From: Ifrita kowaldi
Taxonomy: Eukaryota > Chordata > Aves > Passeriformes > Cinclosomatidae
Length of the DNA stretch: 64,000 nucleotides
Reading direction: 5' to 3'
NCBI GenBank assembly: GCA_013398055.1
Contig: VZRS01000308.1
Coordinates: forward strand, 14,628-78,627
Shown: positions 8,888-20,729 of the stretch, one piece after another
Position numbering within the stretch: position 1 is the stretch's first letter
How the letters are laid out: each line of letters starts with the position of its first letter
Made by a program: the position numbers and the translations under genes
Notes under the pieces: generated by a model
The model's database searches: none
Told to the model about the DNA's origin: nothing
Seen by the model: the letters and a program-made list of their open reading frames with translations, nothing else

Positions 8888-11800
8888 GTAAAAGAAGCAT
8901 CTCTACATCACAGTTATGAGCCTTTCTGGTTTCCACATAGTTGATATTTAGCTTTTTTTTCGGTGGTCTTTGTTGTAAATAAGGCTGTATTAAGGAGTGC
9001 ATATATTCAGTGGATTTGTAATCACTTGTTCTAATTGAAAAAAATATTTACGTTAGGTGTAAAATGTATGAAGTGAATTAAATATCTTCTCTGTGGAGCA
9101 ACACATTGGTTTTCTGGGATGGAAAGATCAGTATTTAGAGCAACATTGCCTTTAACCTTGGCTTTTAGGTGTGGTGAGCTGTAATTCTCCAGTATCAGGA
9201 ACTTTATCTGTGGAAGTTTAATCTTGCTTGAAAACCAGATAGTGGGTTACAAATTCCACACTACCTTCCCTTTTGCTAAAAGAAAATTTGTCATAAACAG
9301 AAATAAATATGAATGTATCTGGTTGTTTTGTGGGGAAAAACCTTAGTCAATAGGATATTTTTAAGATATTGCAGAAATTCATTAATTAGAATTGAGATAA
9401 AAGTCTATTTTATGAATTAATAGTGACATTTAGATGAAAATTATGTGAGGGGTTGAGACAAATAGGCCTAGCTGCTTCCTTTTCTCCTTGACAAATACTT
9501 TAGGAATGTAGGGTATCTAGTACTGTATTTTCTCAGTAATTTATGTGCTCAAAATGTTCATAGTAGCTGTAACACTTTCTTTAGTATGGACAATATGGGT
9601 TTCTCCTTTATACTGTGCTAGAAGCTCACCATATGCAGTGCTCTCTTCCATTTACTGCTACTGCAACACTCCAGCTTAAAAGAGGAAATGTTTTGCTGTT
9701 AATGCCTGGATATAGCACATTTATAAAATGCTGTTACCTGCTTTTTTGTTTAGGTTTCACCAGATCTTTTTAAGGATAGATTGTTTTCTGCAAGCTGTGC
9801 CTCAAGTGTAAAACTTCAGATTTCATGAAGTCTGTGCTGCAGTGACAATGGATGTTCCTTAAAGCTTTCGTGAGGACATTTCTGCTGTGCCTGCCTTGGC
9901 AGGTGACATGTGCATTATATTGCAAAGCTGCTTCAGGTGATGGATCCTGGCATTCCCTCTGGAGATCTTGTTCCTCAGAGTGTGCTGATGTTTCACCAGG
10001 GAATTGGTCCAGTGTCGAGTCCAACTGAAGAATGCCACCCCTCAAACCAAGGAAGCCTCTCTGCTCCGCTGGACCAGAGTTGTACATCCCACCCCAAGAA
10101 CTGCTTCCAAGGAATGTAGATAATTTCAGCTTTCCTCTAGTCCTTAAAGACAAGCTGTTAATAACTTTTGGATTGGGTGATCACCCATTTGGCCTATTTA
10201 TTGGTCTCTGAGATGAATTAAGCTGGCATTTGCCTAAGCCCGGTGAGAGAAGAGGAAAGGAAAGGTAGATGGTTTATCAAAATCAGATCCTTTTCTTGAA
10301 GGGGCTGAATGATTTCTAGAATAACAGCACAGTTTAAATGCCTGGATTTTGCTTTTATGTGTGTTGCAGCCTGACCCAAAGAGCCAGTCTACTGTTAAAG
10401 AGTAGGAGAGGATGTATTCAGTGCCTGTTGTTCCTACAACTATTGGGGATGAATAGCAGTATTTGCAGGTGTGGAGCTGCTCTTGTCCAGGCTAAGGAAT
10501 TGCGATGATGTTGGGATAAGCTCTCCTTTGTTTTACTCTGCCAGCACTGTGTGCAGAAGTTTGAAGTGAGAGCTGTGGCTACAGTGGTTTATACTAAATT
10601 CATGTGCCAGTTGCAAGAATTTTACAGTCCTTGTGTAGCATGTACTGGGATACCAATGTCTGCTAGAGCTGGGAGTTGTCTCTCTGCAGGAGTTTGGTTT
10701 TGCTTTTCACCACAGCCTTGCTGTGGGGCTGGAAGTACCCAGGGCCAAGAGCCCATTGTGCTGCTGATTTGGAAATAAGCTGCTTCCCCAGGAGCTACTC
10801 TCACTCCCAAAATGTTATTTCCAGGCGTGCTCAGGCATTTTTCCCAACACAGGGGTGTATCAGTCACACACCACAGAGCACAGTGTGTGTGTGTACAAGG
10901 GACACATCTGTACAGCACTTTTCTAAGAAGTAATATTTAGAACCTTGTTGTTCCAGTGTGCATGATTCCATGTGATTTATGATGATTGTAAATAAAGGAA
11001 TGTGTTACATTTTTGGCAATTTGCCTTTATGCAGAAGGATTAAAAGCTTTAACTTTAAAAATCCTTGTTAGTCTGCTTTTGCAGTTGTGTTATCAGTTTG
11101 ATTATAAAAGGAACATGTGGGCCCAGTAGTCCTTTTTTGTTTTAGGGTGTTTTGTTTGTTTTGGATGGTGGTTTTGCTTTTTTAGCCCTTGCTAAAAGGG
11201 GAAAGGAGGAGTTTTCAGAGATTAAAATAAGACTCTTGAAGGGATTCTGTTCTGGTTGTGTCCAATCCCTCAGTTTGTGCTTAGGGCATTATAACTTAGT
11301 GGAATGCAGCAGCTGGAGTCCCAGCACCCATTGTGCCATGGAGAGGTGTCCTGCTGGAGAAGATGGAACTGCTAGGTGAGAGTAATAGGCTGTCAAGAAT
11401 TATTTAAACTCAAGTATTTCATACGTATTAAGAGCCTTTAAGCTTTTGCTTGTGATGGACAGGGCCTGCTGTGGATTTATAGACACATCCATAGGATTTG
11501 TAATTCAGCAGTCCTTAAAAGATCTTTGTATTTCTTGGTTGAAGATATTAGCCTAGACATAGCATAACCAATCTGTGTGTGGCAGTTAAGTTCTGGGCAG
11601 ATTTATTCCCAAATCCAGATTCTGTATGCTTGGACAAACTATGGTAGCACAAGGGAAGGAACAAAACAGCAGATGAGGTTTGAGGTCTGCTGAAGTCATT
11701 TCATGCAGTGCTGCCACTGGATGTAGACTCATCCTACGTTCTAATTAGTAACCTCATTAGTGTAAACAGAGCAGTCAAAGCTGGAGCACAGCCTGTCCAT

Positions 11801-12860
11801 GCACTTGTTTACCTACCCAGGGCTGTCTGACACAGAGTTTGCAACTGAGATAAGCGAGCAGAAGTTTGGCACTCCACCCCCAGTTTTTCCTTTAATTTTA
11901 CTCAACTTAATTAAATCTACTCTGCATAAATCTGTGCTCAGTTTGTAATTAAGCCAAAATATACCCTGAACTTCAGCAGACAGGTTTCAGTTTCTCCCTA
12001 GAAGTGGCAAGTATCTTCTGTTGGCATGCTTCCACTGGGAGAATCTCCTTACAGATGATACATTATCTGTGCTTGTGGAAACCATCCTTCACTGGCAGTT
12101 CTGAAATGCTGTGGGTTGTATGTACTTTGTTTCCTTTGTAAAACTCTCTTGAGGTCACAGCTGAGGGTATCTCCTCCCCTTAAATTCCCAGTGTGGTGTG
12201 AAACCGCTTTTCTGGAGGATTTTTGTTGCTGACAAGGACAGAAAGATGCAGTGCAGCTGTAATCCCTGAGCTGTGTCCCAGCAGATAGTTCTGCTGGATA
12301 AACTGAATTTAATTTGTACATAGTATTATGCTAAAAGTACTGTGTGGCTTCCAGGCTGTAGCTGTCCTCTGTCTAGCTTGCTTGGATGTGTTCAGGTAAA
12401 CACACTTATCTAGCTTGTGTCAGAGCCAGGCTGAAGGGAGGGGAATTTGTGCATGTTTTGAACCTCTGCTGTACTTGAATCATGACTTCGGTTCAAGAGC
12501 ACAGTTATGTTTTCCATAGTAGTGTGTGGGAAAGGAGAGGTGCCAGCAGAGCAGACTTTACTGCAGGAATGTGGATATTCATGCAGATGCCACACAGAAG
12601 ATGTGTGAGTTTGTACAAAACTTACTACAGTAAGGCCAGGCAACAGGAAAGGAATTTTTAAGGTAAATCTCTTCATACATAGCAAGGCTAAAAGTGTATC
12701 TTCATTAAAAAAATCAAAACCAAACAGCACCTGTTACTGTGTGTTCAGAAAGTCTCTCCAAAACCATTGCTACGCTTCAATAGCTGCTTTTGTGTTTTAA
12801 GCTGATTTTAAGAAACCCACCAAACAACCTTTAGATTGCTACTTCTGCCATCTGCTTTAC
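8888..12860. other. Gene-free spacer between the SLBP-like array and SLBP
   Basis: Mostly AT-rich single-copy sequence. I searched by eye for further SLBP exon signatures (QKQIN, TPNK, TPTKVRH, EEDE) and found none. Open frames such as those near 9910-10153 and 10551-10933 overlap on both strands, lack exon-like boundaries and match nothing known to me. AATAAA at 10991-10996 might be an alternative transcript end. A short TG run lies near 10882-10892. Confidence 0.5.
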
Positions 12861-12865
12861 CAGAT

Positions 12866-13018
12866 GTGGTACCTGGGGACATGGTTAAGTGATCGACTTA
12901 GCAGTGCCTGGTTATACAATAATGATTGTATTTGATGATCTAAGAGGACTCTTCCAACCCTAATGAATCTGTGATTATAAGGCTTTTTCAACCTTAGTGA
13001 TCCTGTGATTGTAAGGCC
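12866..13018 (+). mobile_element. CR1 LINE 3' end fragment with repeated tail
   Basis: The series 'ggggacatggttaagtgatc', 'cttagcagtgcctggtta', 'tttgatgatctaagagga' and 'cttccaaccctaatgaatct' is typical of CR1 3' ends in sense orientation. The tail unit (ttccaaccctaatgaatctg, then ttcaaccttagtgatcctg) is repeated once. It sits about 0.5 kb before the SLBP CpG island. Confidence 0.8.
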
Positions 13019-13876
13019 GGAAGAAAACCATCTCTCTGACGTGTCCCACCAGTCTTCAGGCTGCAAGGGCTGCAAATGTATTATTGTTTAAATCTGTTTG
13101 TGTTCTGTTGGAGTTCTTCAGGTTGTTTCTAAATTACTGTTCTAAAATGTGAGTGTATGCCCAATAGCAGGACAAACGGGATCTCGTTGTACATGCATGT
13201 GGAGTTAAAAACCCCAGAAAGCTCCACGAACCAAAGCATAGCAACCTCGTGGCATTACCCAATCTTCTTCACTATTGATAAGAAATTTAATACCATGTCA
13301 TTGTGAAATTTATGCGGTAACCGTCTGGCGTGGGGTTTGAACTGGCCCTTGAAATACCCTGTGCGCTTCATCGACTGTAGAGCCGTGTCGGTGACCGTCA
13401 TCCTTCATATTTAAATCGCGGGAATTTGTATTTTTCCTTTTGTTTGGGCTGTGGTTTTTCTCCTGTTGTTTCACGTGGGTCCCGCCGCCACCGCGCGCCA
13501 AAACCGCGCGCCACCGCTCTCGATTCTCCCGCCACCACGCCCCGGGGGCGGGGCCGGGCGGAGCGGGCTGAGCCATTACCCTGGCGGGGGGGGTGCTGTG
13601 TGCGTGAGCCTGTAAGGGCGCGGGGCGGCACCTGCGCTTTCCCGCTCGCCGTCCCCCCTCTGTACCTGTCCCCGTGGAGGCGCCCCGCGGGGAGGCGGAG
13701 CGGGCGGTGTCGCTCAGCGCCGGCGGGAGACGCGGAGGGGCTGAGCGGGAAGGCGGCAGCGCTTCCTCACCGCCCGTTCCGGCTCTGCCTCGCCGCCCGC
13801 CTCAGCTCCCCTCGCCCGCCGCTCCTTCACCGCCCGGCTCTACCTCCAGCCCTCTCTTCCGAGGATACCTCGCACC

Positions 13877-13920
13877 ATGTCCTTCCGCCAGCGGAGCCCG
13901 CACGGCAGCACGAAGAGCAG
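13877..13920 (+). CDS. SLBP: SLBP exon 1
   Basis: Encodes MSFRQRSPHGSTKS and the first two bases of the next codon, with donor gtaggg. This short basic, serine- and proline-containing start is typical of vertebrate SLBP. The upstream sequence in this frame is CpG-island 5' UTR. Confidence 0.9.
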
Positions 13921-16900
13921 GTAGGGCCTGCGGGCTGAGGCGGGGGTGGCAGCACGGGCCTCGTTCCCCCCGCGCTGTCCGGCCCTCGCTCCCCGCCGTC
14001 CCGCGGGCGGAGTTCTCTGAGGGGGTGGGGGGGCGCAGAACCCCCTCAGAGGGCCCGCAGCGAGTGGCGTCGCCTCGCTGGGTTGGTGGGAGCGAAATGG
14101 GTAAATAACCGCGGTCTCTGAAGGAGATTAAAGCGCTGAAGCCCACCTGGGTGCTCACCTCCTGTGTCGCTGTGTTTGTCCCCAGCCCGCAGCACCCCCC
14201 GCGCTGGGCCCAGGCGCGGAAACGCGGCGCCGATGGGAAGCGGCGGAGGCAGGACGAGCCCGAATCCTCCGTGTTTGAGGAAAACAAGCCCAGGCCTGAG
14301 GACAGCCGGCTGGACAGGTGAGGAGGAGTCGGACAGCTCACCAGCAGCTGCTGGACAGTTCACCAGGAGAGGCTGAACTGACCGTTCTGCTCAGTTTTCC
14401 GAGCCCTGCCTGTTCATCAATCACTCATCAGCCACAAATAGCTCGTTTTAAAGGAGGGAAAAGGATCGAGTGCGATGCCCTTATCTTGGAGTCAATTCTT
14501 AAGAGTCAACATTTTTCGTTCTTACCTCTTGAAATACTCTCTTGATAATTTATGTTCTATTTCATGCTGGTTGACTGCCATTTATCAAGAAGTAATAATG
14601 TACAGGCTAATTATGTTTGTAAATACAGGCTGTACTGTAAATTTAAAACAAATTACAAAAATTCAATTCTTAAAAATAATTTATGTTTCTGAAGGGAGTA
14701 CAGACCACCTTGAGAAGTTGTGTTGTATTTCAGCACATTTGTGGGGGGATTTGCTTTTGAGGTCACCCCATAATGTTCACACAGCTGTTCCCTGCCTTCC
14801 GTGTTTCCCAGCACAGCTAGACTTAAATGTCTTATTTTATATCACATTTACGGTCTGAGCTGTTCATGCCACAGTCCCTTTAGTCACTTTGATCGGTGGA
14901 TGGGAGTTGTGGCCACAGCCCAGCTGATTGAGTCAAGGTTTCTAATCTAAAACGGGGTGGGTTGTGCCTTGTAAATACCCATTTTCCTTTGCTGACAATT
15001 AACAGGGAACACGTTGGTCAGTGGCTCAAGTTACACTATCTAGAGTAGCTTAAACTAATTTCAGGAAGCATGGTTGAATAGCAGTACAAGGATGAAACTT
15101 TACAGATAGTTTCATCAGTTTCAACATAAATAAGCAACACTTCTGTGTGTCTTCCAGTATTGAATTGTGCAGGTATATTTCCTGGTTTCAGTTTGGATTG
15201 AGATCTGAGAGAAGCTGTTCTCTTATTGTGCCGAAACTACTTTTGGTTTATGCCAATCCCACCATGTCAAATTAAAATTCTCAGAAGTAAAGAAGATCAG
15301 GTTGAAGGCTGGGTCATCTATAATCACAGTACAGGGGCAGAATCAAACAGGTATAAAAAGGTACATTTCAGGGTTGAGGAAAAAGCTCAGGAGTCGGGAA
15401 CACCTGGGATTCTGCTGTTTGTTCTCTGCCATGGGAGAGCAATAATTGAACGTGGCCTGTGTTCTCTGCAAAACTAGAAATCAGTAAAAGCCAAAGTTAA
15501 AAATCCTTGGAGCTTGAACAGATCTTTGCAGAGGGACCCATAATGTTTGCTATGGATTTTTAATTTTGCCAAGTTGGTAACTGGGTTTCATCTAAATGGA
15601 ACTTTTAGTTTGAATTAAATAAAACATTCAAAGTTGTGCAAACCATTTTGGGAGCAGGGAGGGAGTTGGAGCTGGTTTTAGTGCAGATGGATCTAATTCC
15701 CTGACTCCAAGGGACATGTTTGCTCAGAATCCTGGAAAGTCTCCAGAGCATTTTGAGATCTACTGAAAAAGCTGTGCTCTGTCAGATAGTTTTGAGTTTT
15801 ACTTAGTGAAAATTGGTCATCAGGAGGACAGATGGGAAACACTGAATAATCTGAATGCAGGCAGCTATAGATGCCTGGGAAGGGATCTGAGCTTGTTCCC
15901 TTGCAAGAGTCTGAACCTGCTTGTGATGCTAATGGGCTGTAGTAAAGTTGTTAAACGAGTTTGCAAAGCCATAGTAAGTCTAAGTTTCCTAGCTAAAATA
16001 GGATATTTTTGTGCCTTTGCCTTCTCTACCAGGCATATATTTACACGGAGAAACTCCTGGTGCTATCATGTAACTTTAATTAATTAGCTTTACAACTTCA
16101 TTCTGTGTTGTAACTTTTGTCTGTTATATAGCTGATGAGTCTGCAGTCATGAAAGAATAAATAATTGCTAAGTCATTTAGTGGAGTGAAAACAAGTGAGT
16201 AAATAAGTAAAGTTGGTATTGCACACACCATTTTCTGATGGACACGAGCTGGAAGTTACTGAAAACACAGGCTGGGTTAACAAGCTATGCTATGTTTCTA
16301 TAGATACCTACATAAATTTTAAGAAAGCCCAACACAAACCACACAACCTCAAGGTGGAACTCCCAAGTGATGCTTAATGTTACAATGATGAAATTTTAAT
16401 AGAACAACACAAGATTTTCACAGCCATTTTGAGTACTGTAAATAATTATGTTTAAGGAGTCAAGCTGTGAGTTGGGGAGATAAATACAATAACCAAAGCT
16501 TTCAACACAGAGCCTTAATTTTTTTTTTTTCTAGTTTTACAACTCCAGAAGGCCCTGGACCCCTTTCCCGGTGTTCAGACTGGGGAACTGCAGTGGAAGA
16601 AGATGAAATGAGGACCAATGTCAACAAAGAAATGGCAAGGTACCCCTGGGTGATTAAGATGAAGTGGGAAAAGGATGGGAAATGGAAATTGTCTTGTAGA
16701 ATCTGTTTAGACTTGTATTTTTAACTTCACCATTGTAAAATCAGGCCAACCTTAGCCTCTTGTCTGCTGCTTTTAGATCAGCTTTGGGTTAAGTCCTGCA
16801 GGAATGTCATGGGAAACTCTGGAGGTTGGATGTGTATCCCTAAATATCTCCCTTTTGGAAGAAGCTTTTCCTGAATGTCACAGATTGAAATACTTAAAGT

Positions 16901-19900
16901 ACCCTCTCACTCATGACTGGTTTTTTGTATCATTGCTCTAAGAAGTTGTTTTAGGGAAAATAGTTAGGAAAAGAAAGTCGTTGTATTTTTATTTTTTCTT
17001 TATGGAAAACTGAAATACTTATTTCATAGTGGAAAGGCCTGTACAGTGTCTGAAGTGCTGCTGCTTTGATGAGAAGTTAATTCAACTGTGAGTTGTGACA
17101 GTGCTTAATGTTCTTTGTGTACATATGTTCTTAATACTGATCTGAATTCTTACAGATACAGAAGAAAACTCCTGATAAATGAATTTTCAAGAGAAAGGAA
17201 GTCCTCATCAGGAAGGTAGGTTAAATTTCTAGCTTAGCTGAGGAAAATCTTGGAAATAGGTGTGAATATTCATTGTACAATGTTGCTTCTTAAACAACAC
17301 AGTTTAAAATAGTTCATCTTAGGTCTATTCCAACACCATAGTTCAGTAACACCCTGAGCATTTGTTTGAAAAGTTTTAACATATTTATTTATAGTCTTTT
17401 ACAAGTGGGTTTGTTTGAGTGTCACTGGTTTTCTAGTAGTTCCAAATCTACAATGTTTTTTTTCTTCAGCTCTGATTCAAAGGAGTCCACGGTGACAGCA
17501 GAACTTGAGACAGATGAGGTGGTTTTGATGAGAAGACAAAAACAGATAAACTATGGAAAAAACATGATTGCATATGATAGATACATTAAAGAAGTTCCTA
17601 GGTAAGCTGCTTGACTTTCTGGAAAACAAAATGTTCTTTATAAGCACATGGATGTACTAAACTTGGTATCCAATACACATTCAGATAGAAGGCATCTACA
17701 AATCAAACTTTTAAGATATTTTTGAACTGTTAGGTCACACTAACAATCAACTGAGATGTGGTTTGGGTTTTTATTTTTTTAATGAGTCAGTATATAAGAA
17801 ATACCTCACACTGCAGAAATGGAAATGAAAGTTCTTTTGGTTGTCAGCAAGAGGAAATGAAACTGCTTTTTGCAGTGAGTTGTCTCATGAGTTAATTACG
17901 AGACAAAATGGGCTACAGTTGCTATTGAGTTTGGAATGATGTTTTCAGACCGATGAATGATAATCCTTTTCTTATTTTATTTTATTTGACTTGTAGTCAG
18001 AAAAACTAAAGTTCATATCAAGCTGGCAAATCTTTGCTTGAGTGCTGGAATTGCACATTAGTCTTTTCTCATAAATAATACAATCAGTCTTTACATTTAA
18101 AGCTATGTTATGTATGTGTGAATAAAACACTGATAAATTTTCCATGTCTAATATCTAAATAGATGCCATCGTATACCAGGAGTTCATCCCAAAACTCCAA
18201 ACAAATTTAAGAAATACAGCCGTAGGTCATGGGACCAGCAAATTAAACTGTGGAAAGTGGCACTGCATTCCTGGGATCCACCGACTGAAGGAGGATGTGA
18301 TCTGCAGGAAATGTATGTACAGAGTATCCAAGATGCTTTTATAGAAATTATGATGTGAAGTCTCATGTTTAAGAAATAAACATTATTCCCAGCATAGTTC
18401 TTTTTGAGACAAGTCAGTGAGTGCTGAATGCTTTCACTAATTATTTGTCCACACTTAGTGCTGCTTAGTTCCTTTTCAGTCAAAATATCCAATAGCTTCC
18501 TGAACCTTGTTGGTGGGAGTAGACTCGCCCAGTGTCCTTGGAAGGGCATACATGCATATCCCTCACTTTTTTAATGGTGAAAGCAGAGCCAGTTCTGCAC
18601 TGCTCTATAAAATAAATCACCACACCATCAACATGAGCTGATTGTTTCAGGGCAGTCTTCAAATTATCTGGTGGGAGCAGTGCCGGAGAGTTCTCGCTAA
18701 TGGCAGGTCTCCTGAATATTGAGCTTGGACCAACCCAGTGCACAAGAACCTGCCTCACTCTTCTCACTTGCTGGTTCAAGAACAATGCTATAAAATGTTG
18801 TTTCTTGACCAGAGAGGGAGAACTGTGAACTCATCCCAAGGTGCCACTAAACTCAAAGCATGGCCACAAGTGTTCACGGTCCAAGCTCTAGAAGATGTAG
18901 TGTGATGAGCCAGTTACTTTTTTCTATAGAAAGCAATACAGCTGATCAGGCAACATGTGACATAAAATGGCACTAGAGAATGAAGGGGACAAAGATGGAA
19001 CTTAATTCCTCAGGAAGCAGTTTGATGTTTAAAAAGTAGTGGTTTTCCTTGATGGAATGCTGATTTTAAAACCAGAGCAGAGCAACAGCAAAGCTATTGC
19101 TAAAAGCAAAGCTTCCTTTTAGTTTCCCTTTGCTTGCCATCAGTGTGAGGGGAGTTGGTACTTCAGCCAGAGCCCTGCTGTGTGCATTGGTGTTGAAATA
19201 CTAACTTCAGATGCTGGGGTCTAGCTCTGTGGATAATGGATATTAAATCTTTGCAAAACCAGATAGATGGAAACCTTGTCTGGGAAAAAAAATTCCTTCC
19301 TCTCCCGTAACATTTGTACTGAGGCATTGTTTGAGCACTGGGTTTTTGTCTTTGACAAGTTGCACTACTCAGTCTCAAGACTTAATTCAGTCCTTGGCCA
19401 TTTCAGCTGTACTGAGCTGTCCTGCAGTTCTGTTTGCTCCCCCCAGTTTGCCACCACTGTCCCTGTGATCTCTCTTTTTCTTTGCTCTCCTCTGGCCCTT
19501 GTTTTCAGAACTGCACCACAAACTGCATCTTAACACTAAAAAATCAATTTGTTTATGCTGTATTCTTCTAAATGATTTTACAGTTGTCCTGTTGACCTTG
19601 GTGAGATGGAGACAGAATCTGTTGGAAGCAATTCTACTGAATCTCAAACAAGCTGTCAAGATAATGATGTAAGCATATCTGTTATTTGCATAAATATTTG
19701 TTGATAATTGGCTCATTGCTTAGAGTTATATCCAGAGTAGCCTGAATACCTGGCAAATTTCATCATCTACTTTGTTTAGGGACTGTTTAAAAAGCTGAGG
19801 AATCTTTAAATTCAGGTACTTTCCAGCTATAGCTGTTATCTGTCTGTAGTCTTGATTTAGAGGATTAGTACTTAAATGAAAATCTCAAATTAAAAATATC

Positions 19901-20504
19901 CCATTTTTTTCATAGCCTACAAAAGAAAATTTATCTGTTGAAAGCAAATCAGTTATGAACTGTAGTGTAAAGTTGAAATACTACTTTAGGTTGCAATATC
20001 TAATGTTAAAATAGGGTGGAATTTCCTTGTCATGCAGAAGTAGGCTCTTTTTATATCCAGAAAGCACTTAGTACAGCTGAGCAGTAAAGATCTAGGAATG
20101 CTTTTCTTACTGGATTTGTTTTTCTGATGAATATTAAATCTGTATAATGTTTTAATGTTTGCATACATATGTCCTTAGAACACTTGCAAGGTATCTTCAA
20201 ATGTGGTTGGATGGCCAGAAGCCTACATCTCTTTAATCTTAAGACTAGCATTGGGTTTTATATGGCCTTAAAAGCATTTGTAAGCCTTTGTTATAGGGCA
20301 GTCTAAATGAATTACAGAAGTTAATCGAATTACCTGTACTAATAACCTCTACTTAACTAGTAATTATTAATTGCCTTTGCCTTCCAGGATACCTGTTCTG
20401 GCACTCCCACCAAAGTTAGACATCTTGACTATCAAGCAGAAGGAGAATTTGACTTAGAAGTGTGTTTGAGTGAGCCACTGAAAGAATTTGATACTGTGAG
20501 TTAA
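13877..20504 (+). CDS. SLBP: Histone RNA hairpin-binding protein (stem-loop binding protein)
   Basis: Binds the conserved stem-loop at the 3' end of replication-dependent histone mRNAs. It recruits U7 snRNP for cleavage in the nucleus and later supports export, translation and regulated decay. Eight coding exons: 13877-13920, 14186-14317, 16535-16639, 17156-17215, 17470-17601, 18163-18312, 19584-19668 and 20388-20504 (stop 20502-20504). All introns are GT-AG. The total is 825 nt, 274 residues, close to human SLBP (about 270). The protein has a basic N-terminus, then the TTPEG degron core and acidic VEEDEM segment, then RRKLL cyclin docking, then the RNA-binding domain (MRRQKQINYGKN, TPNKFKKYSRRSWDQQI, WDPP), and an acidic C-terminus with GTPTKVRH. 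The start ATG has a good context (cgcaccATGt). It lies about 6 kb after a diverged paralog on the same strand. Confidence 0.97.
14186..14317 (+). CDS. SLBP: SLBP exon 2
   Basis: Acceptor tgtttgtccccag, donor gtgagg, 132 nt. Encodes SPQHPPRWAQARKRGADGKR, a basic stretch that may aid nuclear import, followed by ESSVFEENK and SRLDR. This fast-evolving exon is the template that the extra cassettes in the upstream gene resemble. Confidence 0.92.
16535..16639 (+). CDS. SLBP: SLBP exon 3 (degron core and translation-activation segment)
   Basis: Acceptor with a long T tract ending ctag, donor gtaccc, 105 nt. Encodes FTTPEGPGPLSRCSDW then VEEDEMRTNVNKEMA. The two threonines before proline are the conserved CDK/CK2 targets for destruction of SLBP at the end of S phase. 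The SDW..VEEDE segment is the part known to bind SLIP1 for histone mRNA translation. Confidence 0.95.
17156..17215 (+). CDS. SLBP: SLBP exon 4 (cyclin-docking exon)
   Basis: Only 60 nt, between acceptor gaattcttacag and donor gtaggt. Encodes YRRKLLINEFSRERKSSSG. RRKLL is an RxL-type cyclin-binding motif (KRKLL in mammals) used by cyclin A/CDK to phosphorylate the TTP site. This exon is the one lost from the upstream paralog. Confidence 0.95.
17470..17601 (+). CDS. SLBP: SLBP exon 5 (RNA-binding domain, first half)
   Basis: Acceptor ttttttttcttcag, donor gtaagc, 132 nt. Encodes SDSKES..., then ETDEVVLMRRQKQINYGKN and AYDRYIKEVPR. QKQINYGKN and AYDRYI are nearly invariant in animal SLBP and contribute to the RNA-binding helices. 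Confidence 0.97.
18163..18312 (+). CDS. SLBP: SLBP exon 6 (RNA-binding domain, second half)
   Basis: Acceptor ctaaatag (weak pyrimidine tract), donor gtatgt, 150 nt. Encodes IPGVHPKTPNKFKKYSRR, SWDQQIKLWKVALHSWDPP and CDLQE. TPNK holds the phospho-threonine that rigidifies the domain in known structures. Confidence 0.97.
19584..19668 (+). CDS. SLBP: SLBP exon 7
   Basis: Acceptor gattttacag, donor gtaagc, 85 nt, changing the phase from 2 to 0. Encodes CPVDLGEMETESVGSNSTES and QTSCQDND, the acidic serine-rich start of the C-terminal region needed for histone pre-mRNA processing. No clean counterpart is seen in the upstream paralog. Confidence 0.93.
20388..20504 (+). CDS. SLBP: SLBP exon 8 (terminal coding exon)
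   Basis: Acceptor tttgccttccag. Encodes GTPTKVRHLDYQAEGEFDLE, then CLSEPLKEFDTVS and TAA. This matches the conserved vertebrate SLBP C-terminus (GTPTKVRH, EFDLEACL, EPL). It confirms that this copy, unlike the upstream one, is complete. Confidence 0.95.
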   Translation, partial: DTCSGTPTKVRHLDYQAEGEFDLEVCLSEPLKEFDTVS

Positions 20505-20723
20505 ATAGTCTTGTGCAAAGTGTTTTAGAGAAAGGTTTTTTTCAAAATTTGAGAGGTTAGCTTGATCCTTAACCTGTTAATAGTAAGAAAGCTTAAGCAA
20601 AGTTGAAGACTGTTCTCAAAGTTGTGGTTGGTCTAGATATTCTCCAGACCAGACTTATGTAAAATTGCAATTCAGTTGTGTGACTTCCTGTTAACTTTTA
20701 ATTTATGTATATCAGATTTTTTT

Positions 20724-20729
20724 AATAAA
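20724..20729 (+). terminator. Candidate SLBP poly(A) signal
   Basis: AATAAA about 220 nt after the SLBP stop codon, in an AT-rich 3' UTR-like stretch. A longer 3' UTR ending further downstream is possible. Confidence 0.45.

Larger units (their letters stand above)
13460..14330 (+). promoter_or_regulatory. SLBP CpG-island promoter
   Basis: A CpG-dense block spanning the region upstream of, and the first two coding exons of, SLBP. Visible elements include an E-box CACGTG at 13472-13477, an E2F-like site GCGCGCCAAAA at 13493-13503 (reverse complement TTTTGGCGCGC), and a GC-box GGGGCGGGGC near 13547-13556. E2F and GC boxes suit a gene needed in S phase, although mammalian SLBP is regulated mainly after transcription. 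The transcription start is probably between about 13570 and 13870. I see no TATA box. Confidence 0.75.

Noticed and set aside
13802..14363. Long minus-strand open frames across the SLBP CpG island
   Set aside because: They overlap the real SLBP exons 1-2 on the other strand, are rich in P, R, G and S as expected from GC composition, and match no family.
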